DNA of 19,509 nt, from NCBI GenBank assembly GCA_024645155.1, contig JAHEGF010000028.1:1-19509 (forward strand), read 5' to 3'. Source of the stretch: Phyllobacteriaceae bacterium (GTDB lineage: Bacteria > Pseudomonadota > Alphaproteobacteria > Rhizobiales > Rhizobiaceae). Shown here piece after piece: positions 15,314 through 19,509 of this stretch. How positions within the stretch are numbered: position 1 is the stretch's first letter; each line of letters starts with the position of its first letter. Under the pieces are notes generated by a model. It saw only the letters and a program-made list of their open reading frames with translations, did not search any database and was not told the origin of the DNA. Both the position numbers and the translations under genes were made by a program.

Positions 15314-15331
15314 CTTTCCTGTTTCTATAGA
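15303..15331 (+). promoter_or_regulatory. Candidate sigma-70 promoter of the lipoprotein gene
   Basis: TTGCCA (15303-15308), a 17-base spacer and TATAGA (15326-15331) resemble the housekeeping promoter consensus. A start site near 15338 would leave a short leader containing AAGAAAG before the ATG at 15365. Confidence 0.45.
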
Positions 15332-15364
15332 ATGAACGCAACGCAATAAGAAAGCGCGTATTTT

Positions 15365-15946
15365 ATGAGTACCAACCTCAAACACTCGAATTTCATACGA
15401 AATGCGGCTCGCGTCTGTGCTGTTTGTACCGTCATGGTCCTTCTGGCCGCCTGCCAGTCGGGCAGTAATCCGCTGGACTTAGGCCTTGGCAAAAAGGAAA
15501 CAAAGCCTGAGCCGGAAAAAATTGATGTTGCAATTCTTCGCGCCTATTGCCCCAAGATTACCCTGCGTTCGGGTACGGCCTTTTACAACACCTACGAAAA
15601 AGGCGGTGAGCAGGACCCTGACCGCATTATCTATCAGGCAGCGGCGACTGACGTAACACGTGACTGCCAGATCAATGATGGCACATTGACTTTGAATGTG
15701 GCGATGGCCGGGCGTGTTGTTCCAGGTCCGAAAGGCCAGCCTGGTACAATTACCATGCCGATACGGGTGGCCGTTGTGCGCGGTGATGAGGTCCTCTATT
15801 CGAATCTTTACAAGCATGACGTGAATATCGGCTCGACTGCGACAACCTTCGTGTTTAGCGATCCCAATATCGTCATCGAACAGCCGACAGCCCGCAATAT
15901 CCAGATTTTTATCGGCTATGATGAAGGGCCGTACAATACACCGTGA
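15365..15946 (+). CDS. Predicted lipoprotein of unknown function
   Basis: A 193-residue protein I do not recognise by function. A basic N-terminus and hydrophobic stretch lead to the lipobox L-A-A-C30, so it should be lipidated and anchored in the cell envelope. After a charged linker (KKETKPEPEK) the mature part has two Cys (C62, C101) that could form a disulfide, then beta-rich sequence with many short Val/Ile strands; TITMPIRVAVVRGDEVLYS is typical of an immunoglobulin-like or other beta-sandwich domain. It is transcribed alone, divergent from thrC and convergent with a HAD gene. Similar conserved rhizobial lipoproteins are annotated only as hypothetical. Export and lipidation are well supported; the role is unknown. 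Confidence 0.85.
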   Translation: MSTNLKHSNFIRNAARVCAVCTVMVLLAACQSGSNPLDLGLGKKETKPEPEKIDVAILRAYCPKITLRSGTAFYNTYEKGGEQDPDRIIYQAAATDVTRDCQINDGTLTLNVAMAGRVVPGPKGQPGTITMPIRVAVVRGDEVLYSNLYKHDVNIGSTATTFVFSDPNIVIEQPTARNIQIFIGYDEGPYNTP

Positions 15947-15950
15947 CCGG

Positions 15951-15976
15951 GTAACGGGTTTTCGAAATCCCGTTAC
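15951..15976. terminator. Hairpin between convergent lipoprotein and HAD genes
   Basis: GTAACGGG (15951-15958) pairs perfectly with CCCGTTAC (15969-15976). The loop contains TTTCGAAA, which can extend the stem past a T:T mismatch. It lies four bases after the lipoprotein stop and includes the HAD stop codon. No T-run follows on either strand, so it may be a weak or factor-assisted bidirectional terminator. Confidence 0.4.
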
Positions 15977-16662
15977 AGTGGCTCTGTCCAAACATCCAGC
16001 GCATTGAGCGTCGCGGGCAGGTCGCCGAGGCGGTTGATGACCGTTATCGCTCCCGCATCGGTCAGGGCATCGGCATGACCCGGATAACTGTGTGATCCCC
16101 CGGTAAATCCGATAACCCGCATGCCGGCACGCCTGGCGCCGGTAACGCCATGAACAGAATCCTCAATGACAACACACCTCGATGGCTCGGCGCTTTGACG
16201 TTCCGCGGCCAGCAGGAAAACATCAGGTTCCGGCTTGCCCTTGCCGTTCCGCGTGTCGTCGGCTGAATAGACCGCATCCTTGAAAAACGGCCGCAACCCG
16301 GTAGCGGTCAATATCAGGTTGATGCGTTTAACTGATGAATTCGAGCAGATGCAGCGCGGGCCGGCAACCGACATAACCGCATTGGCGGCTCCGGCAACCG
16401 CCTGCACCCGCCTGGCAAGTGCATCATTCACCTTTTTTTCAGCGTCGGTAATCAGCGTTGCCTGAACCGGTATCGAGGCAATTTCCTCGATCCTTTGCAA
16501 TATGTCCGGAAAATTCAACCCGGCAAATTTTTCAGCCAGTTCTTCCGGAGTGATGGGAAAACCGGCTTTTGTGAGCAATTTCGCCTCGACCCGGGCGGCA
16601 ATGATTTCGGAATCGACGAGAACGCCGTCCATATCGAAAATCACAAGGTCAGTGTTTTTCAT
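15973..16662 (-). CDS. HAD-superfamily hydrolase, phosphoglucomutase/phosphatase type
   Basis: A 229-residue subfamily IA HAD enzyme. Motif I is D10-M-D12-G-V-L-V-D-S-E (nucleophile D10, acid/base D12), typical of the beta-phosphoglucomutase/phosphatase group. Motif II is CSNSS with S108, motif III has K143 in GKGKPEPD, and motif IV is E167-D168 in VIEDSVHG. An alpha-helical C1 cap lies between about residues 16 and 85. A small phosphorylated metabolite is the likely substrate, but which one cannot be told. The frame is open to 16731; ATG 16662 is chosen because the protein then begins directly at the core fold, and GGGG precedes it. It is divergent from ccrM and convergent with the lipoprotein gene. 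Confidence 0.9.
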   Translation of the reverse strand: MKNTDLVIFDMDGVLVDSEIIAARVEAKLLTKAGFPITPEELAEKFAGLNFPDILQRIEEIASIPVQATLITDAEKKVNDALARRVQAVAGAANAVMSVAGPRCICSNSSVKRINLILTATGLRPFFKDAVYSADDTRNGKGKPEPDVFLLAAERQSAEPSRCVVIEDSVHGVTGARRAGMRVIGFTGGSHSYPGHADALTDAGAITVINRLGDLPATLNALDVWTEPL

Positions 16663-16706
16663 GTACCCCAAGCCCCGATGCCATGCCGGAAATAACCGAC
16701 ACTTCA

Positions 16707-16711
16707 GATTC
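16707..16711. promoter_or_regulatory. GANTC site upstream of ccrM
   Basis: GATTC, the target type of the CcrM methyltransferase encoded 88 bases downstream. Methylation-controlled expression is known for ccrM of Caulobacter. A single GANTC is expected about once per 256 bases, so alone it is weak evidence. Confidence 0.35.
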
Positions 16712-16731
16712 CGGCAACGCGTGCCGCCCAA

Positions 16732-16747
16732 TTAACGTGATCTTCAC
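16732..16747 (+). promoter_or_regulatory. Candidate CtrA box upstream of ccrM
   Basis: TTAA-N7-TTCAC differs by one base from the CtrA consensus TTAA-N7-TTAAC. It lies 52 to 67 bases before the ccrM start. A partial 8-mer half-site, GTAACCAT (consensus TTAACCAT), follows at 16756-16763. CtrA control of ccrM is established in Caulobacter and reported in rhizobia. Confidence 0.45.
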
Positions 16748-16798
16748 TATGTCCGGTAACCATGTTGTCCAGTTTGAGTATCAGTATCCGGGTAACCC

Positions 16799-17932
16799 AT
16801 GTCAGCTTTGCGTCAACTGAAATCCGCCGGCAATCGAAATCCGCACCCCGACTGGGTCGACACCATTTTGAAGGGTGATTGCGTCGCAGCGCTGGAAAAC
16901 CTTCCAGAGCATTCTGTCGACATGATCTTCGCCGATCCGCCCTATAATCTTCAACTTGACGGTGATTTGCACCGCCCGGACCACTCAAAGGTGGATGCGG
17001 TCAACAATGATTGGGATCAGTTCGAGAGTTTTGCAGCTTACGACGCGTTCACACGCGCATGGATGCTTGCGGCACGGCGTGTGCTCAAGCCGAACGGCAC
17101 GATCTGGGTCATTGGCTCCTACCACAACATTTTCCGGGTCGGCTCGACGATGCAGGACCTTGGCTACTGGATCCTCAACGACATCATCTGGCGCAAGTCC
17201 AATCCGATGCCGAATTTCCTGGGGCGCCGGTTTCAAAACGCCCATGAGACAATGATCTGGGCATCTCGGGATCAAAAAGCCAAGGGATACACGTTCAACT
17301 ACGAAGCCATGAAAGCTGCCAATGACGACGTTCAGATGCGTTCCGACTGGCTTATTCCGATCTGCAATGGTGGCGAGAGGCTGAAAAAGGATGATGGAAG
17401 CAAGGTGCATCCGACCCAAAAGCCCGAGGCATTGCTGGCGCGCCTGATGCTGTCGGCAAGCAAGCCGGGCGACATCATTCTCGATCCCTTTTTCGGCTCG
17501 GGCACGACCGGAGCGGTCGCCAGACGGCTTGGCCGCCATTTTGTCGGCATCGAACGTGAGCAGGATTACATCGATGCCGCCCATGCGCGGATACAATCTG
17601 TTAGGCCGCTTGGCAGTCAGGAACTGAAAATCCTGACCGGAAAGCGCGCAGAGCCGCGTGTCGCATTTGTCAGCCTGATAGAAAACGGGCTGATTACGCC
17701 GGGAACCCACCTTTTTGACACCAGAAAACGCTGGACCGCGATTGTTCGCGCTGACGGAACGCTGGCTGCCGGCAATGAAGAAGGATCAATTCATGGCCTG
17801 GGCGCCCGTCTTCAGGGGCAGGCATCCTGCAATGGCTGGGCTTTCTGGTATTTCAACGACAATGGCAAAGTCAGGTCGATCGACGATTTGCGAACCATCA
17901 TACGCGGCAAAATGAAACTTGCCGGCAACTGA
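16799..17932 (+). CDS. ccrM: CcrM-type adenine DNA methyltransferase (GANTC)
   Basis: A 377-residue beta-class N6-adenine methyltransferase, a solitary (orphan) enzyme that methylates GANTC and links methylation state to the cell cycle in alphaproteobacteria. The catalytic D46-P-P-Y49 sits in MIFADPPYNLQL; the SAM-binding DPFFGSGTTG is at 229-238, giving the beta order with the target-recognition region between. The HPTQKPEALL segment precedes it. The C-terminal hundred residues (about 275-377; GSIHGLGARLQG, then NGWAFWYF) form the extra DNA-binding domain that marks CcrM and is absent from most restriction-linked enzymes. No restriction gene lies nearby. The ribosome site is weak. A candidate CtrA box and a GANTC site are upstream; a convergent HAD gene starts 21 bases after the stop. 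Confidence 0.96.
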   Translation: MSALRQLKSAGNRNPHPDWVDTILKGDCVAALENLPEHSVDMIFADPPYNLQLDGDLHRPDHSKVDAVNNDWDQFESFAAYDAFTRAWMLAARRVLKPNGTIWVIGSYHNIFRVGSTMQDLGYWILNDIIWRKSNPMPNFLGRRFQNAHETMIWASRDQKAKGYTFNYEAMKAANDDVQMRSDWLIPICNGGERLKKDDGSKVHPTQKPEALLARLMLSASKPGDIILDPFFGSGTTGAVARRLGRHFVGIEREQDYIDAAHARIQSVRPLGSQELKILTGKRAEPRVAFVSLIENGLITPGTHLFDTRKRWTAIVRADGTLAAGNEEGSIHGLGARLQGQASCNGWAFWYFNDNGKVRSIDDLRTIIRGKMKLAGN

Positions 17933-17953
17933 CGCGGCCGGCTGGTCCTCCAG

Positions 17954-18565
17954 TCACAGACCGGCACCGAAGCGCTCAAGGTCGCTCTTGAGCGCTTCGG
18001 CATTTGTAAAGACAACGGCCTGCCAGCCATAGTCCCGCGCGCCGGCAATATTTACAGCACTGTCATCGATGAACAAGGTGGCAGCGGGATCGAGACCGAA
18101 TTTTTCAGTGTGGTGCTCATAGATCGCCCGATCGGGCTTGATCAGTTTGACCTCCCCGGAAACGGTAACCCCTCTTGGACGGGACAGAAACGGGAACCGT
18201 TCACACGCTTCCGGATAGGTATCATCGGAAAAATTCGTCAGCATTGTCACGTCCTCGCCACGTCCGACAAGCGTCTCCATCAGGGCAACGGTGTCTTCAT
18301 AGGCGTGCGAAACCATGGCGTGCCAGTTTTTGCGAAACGCCATGATGAGTTCCGCTTCCTCAGGGTACTTGCCGATCAATTCGCGTTCGCCGTCCACCCA
18401 GCTGCGGCCGCGATCCTGTTCAAGGTTCCATCCGGGACTGCACACGGTTTCAAGAAACCAGCGCCGGCGATCGGTATCAGGTATCAGCGCGCGATAGGGG
18501 ATTTCCGGGTCGTAGTGGATCAGAACCCGGCCGATATCGAAAACATAATGCTTGATTCTGGTCAC
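17954..18565 (-). CDS. HAD-superfamily hydrolase, YihX-like
   Basis: A 203-residue subfamily IA HAD protein. Motif I is FD10-I-G-R-V-L, the DxGxV form of the YihX/epoxide-hydrolase-N group, in which Gly replaces the usual second Asp. Motif II is LTN (T110), motif III K143 (IKPDRAIY), motif IV D167-D168 (FIDDSAVNI). This fits a sugar-phosphate or other small-molecule phosphatase; the substrate is unknown. Translation starts at GTG 18565, sharing GTGA with the mutY stop, with GGGAG upstream. The last codons contain a perfect 14-bp inverted repeat. The pairing with mutY and ccrM recurs in rhizobial genomes, but no functional link is proven. Confidence 0.9.
   Translation of the reverse strand: MTRIKHYVFDIGRVLIHYDPEIPYRALIPDTDRRRWFLETVCSPGWNLEQDRGRSWVDGERELIGKYPEEAELIMAFRKNWHAMVSHAYEDTVALMETLVGRGEDVTMLTNFSDDTYPEACERFPFLSRPRGVTVSGEVKLIKPDRAIYEHHTEKFGLDPAATLFIDDSAVNIAGARDYGWQAVVFTNAEALKSDLERFGAGL
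17967..18000. repeat. Perfect 14-bp inverted repeat at the 3' end of the HAD gene
   Basis: CCGAAGCGCTCAAG (17967-17980) and its exact reverse complement (17987-18000) flank a 6-base loop. The repeat lies inside the HAD coding region (residues around EALKSDLERFG) and 34 bases downstream of the ccrM stop. It can fold on RNA from either strand and may act as a ccrM terminator, but no T-run follows. Confidence 0.6.
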
Positions 18566-19509
18566 TGCTGATTCTCCCTGGATTTGCCCGCGAGGTTCGA
18601 CCGGCCGGTCCTGATCCCGGCGGCGCCGATCGCCTTGTGCATGACGGTTGGAAGCGCTTCACTTCCGATCGCGTGCGGCTCCGACCACCACCACCCGGGC
18701 GGCACTGCCGCAGCTCTCACGTCGCAGCGAAAGACCGTCAACTCCAACCGGAAATGGGTGAATACATGGGTCGCCGTTCCCGTCTTTTTCCATGACGCCG
18801 CAAACGGCGCGGCTCCGATTGACCGGTCTCCATCGGAACGCGATGTAAATCCGCTGTTCGGTACTTCGCTCATGCCCGCCAGCAAACCCTTGTCCCGCCT
18901 TTTCCGCAAAAGAATGGCGCCGTCTTCGCGTACCGCAACAAATACCGCGGTCCGGCGAAGAGGCTTTTTCGCTTTCACCGGTTTTTGCGGATAAAACTCC
19001 GGATCTGTTCCCTGACGGGCGCGGCACGTGGTGCGAAGCGGACAGCGGTCGCAGCCGGGGCGTTTTGGCGTGCAGATCATCGCGCCGAGATCCATCATCG
19101 CCTGCGCGAAGTCGCCGGGCCGGGTGTTCGGGGTCACCCGGCGAACGAACGCGCGGATCGGTTTTTTTGCGCCGGGCAGGGGTGTTTCGATCGCTTCATG
19201 GCGGCAAACAACCCGTTCGATATTGCCGTCGACAACGGCCGCAGGCCTGGCAAACGCAATCGCGGCGATGGCAGCCGCAGTATAATCGCCGATTCCGGGC
19301 AGGGTCTTCAGTTCTGTCTCGCTCGACGGAAACCGGCCACCATGAGCAGACACGATAATATCCGCGCATTTTTTCAGGTTGCGTGCCCGTGAATAATAGC
19401 CAAGCCCGGCCCACGCCTTCATGACAGCGTCGGTGTCGGCGGCCGCCAGGGCATCAACCGTTGGCCAACGCGCTACAAAGGATGTGAAATAGGGTTTGAC
19501 TGCCTCCAC
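18562..19509 (-). CDS. mutY: A/G-specific adenine glycosylase MutY, 5' end missing
   Basis: MutY removes adenine opposite 8-oxoguanine or guanine. About 315 residues are in the window. The reading frame runs off the right edge, and the missing N-terminus includes the family LQQT segment with the catalytic Glu. Visible are AGLGYYSRARNL, the helix-hairpin-helix LPGIGDYTAAAI (about 70-81 of the visible part), the catalytic Asp in VVDGNIERV (D94) and the [4Fe-4S] ligands C146-x6-C153-x2-C156-x5-C162. A NUDIX-like domain that recognises 8-oxoG follows (about 183-300, with HVFTHFRLEL). The GTG at the edge corresponds to an internal Val, not a start. The stop overlaps the GTG of the downstream HAD gene, so the two are probably co-translated. 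Confidence 0.96.
   Translation of the reverse strand: MEAVKPYFTSFVARWPTVDALAAADTDAVMKAWAGLGYYSRARNLKKCADIIVSAHGGRFPSSETELKTLPGIGDYTAAAIAAIAFARPAAVVDGNIERVVCRHEAIETPLPGAKKPIRAFVRRVTPNTRPGDFAQAMMDLGAMICTPKRPGCDRCPLRTTCRARQGTDPEFYPQKPVKAKKPLRRTAVFVAVREDGAILLRKRRDKGLLAGMSEVPNSGFTSRSDGDRSIGAAPFAASWKKTGTATHVFTHFRLELTVFRCDVRAAAVPPGWWWSEPHAIGSEALPTVMHKAIGAAGIRTGRSNLAGKSRENQQ
18574..18578 (-). promoter_or_regulatory. Ribosome binding site of the YihX-like HAD gene
   Basis: GGGAG on the minus strand, eight bases before GTG 18565 and within the end of mutY. It supports the GTG start that overlaps the mutY stop. Confidence 0.6.

Noticed and set aside
16799..17932. Restriction-modification system
   Set aside because: The methyltransferase has the CcrM C-terminal domain and no endonuclease or specificity gene lies nearby; it is the orphan cell-cycle enzyme.

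Overview
The window is an ordinary, densely packed stretch of core chromosome from an alphaproteobacterium, most likely of the order Hyphomicrobiales (Rhizobiales). Three things point there: the gene order ctaD-ctaB-coxF-ctaG-ctaE-DUF983-SURF1-ispH-thrB-rnhA, the CcrM-type GANTC methyltransferase beside mutY, and the thrC/M16 peptidase/GNAT/EAL run. Base composition is moderately GC-rich and even. I see no tRNA, rRNA, CRISPR array, insertion sequence, integrase, phage gene or foreign-looking block. No gap between genes reaches 300 bases; the longest are about 120 to 145 bases, at three divergent promoter regions (8307-8450, 15247-15364, 16663-16798).

Layout. (1) 1-3208, plus strand: 3' end of ctaD, then ctaB, a 54-codon coxF, ctaG and ctaE. 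These encode subunits I and III of the aa3-type cytochrome c oxidase plus heme O synthase and the CuB insertion factor. A hairpin lies between ctaD and ctaB, and a good intrinsic terminator follows ctaE. (2) 3285-6915, plus strand: DUF983 zinc-ribbon membrane protein, SURF1, IspH (isoprenoid precursors), ThrB (homoserine kinase) and RNase HI, with stop/start overlaps or short gaps throughout. (3) 6912-8306, minus strand: a Prx5-type peroxiredoxin and an exported DsbD/ScsB-alpha-like protein. (4) 8451-9059, plus strand: YqgE/AlgH family. (5) 9050-15246, minus strand: thrC, M16 zinc peptidase, RimJ-like acetyltransferase and a large 7TMR-PAS-GGDEF-EAL protein, arranged as an operon read from thrC, with overlaps or an 8-base-scale gap. 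(6) 15365-15946, plus strand: a lipoprotein of unknown role. (7) 15973-16662, minus strand: HAD phosphatase. (8) 16799-17932, plus strand: ccrM. (9) 17954 to the right edge, minus strand: mutY (5' end missing) followed by a second HAD hydrolase.

How the genes work together. The left third builds the terminal oxidase: CtaB makes heme O, CtaG delivers copper to CuB, and SURF1 assists heme a delivery. CoxF and DUF983 sit inside the same set and may belong to the pathway. ThrB and ThrC are consecutive enzymes of threonine synthesis, lying about 7 kb apart on opposite strands. CcrM methylates GANTC and is normally cell-cycle controlled; its upstream region holds a near-consensus CtrA box and one GANTC site. 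MutY repairs A:8-oxoG mismatches.

I did not find an undescribed defence, mobile or biosynthetic system. The points most worth a second look are the possible CtrA/GANTC control of ccrM, the stand-alone DsbD-alpha-like exported protein, the EAL protein with a degenerate GGDEF (AGDQF) in a threonine-synthesis operon, the inverted repeats between thrC and the lipoprotein gene, and the terminator that ends right at the DUF983 ribosome binding site.
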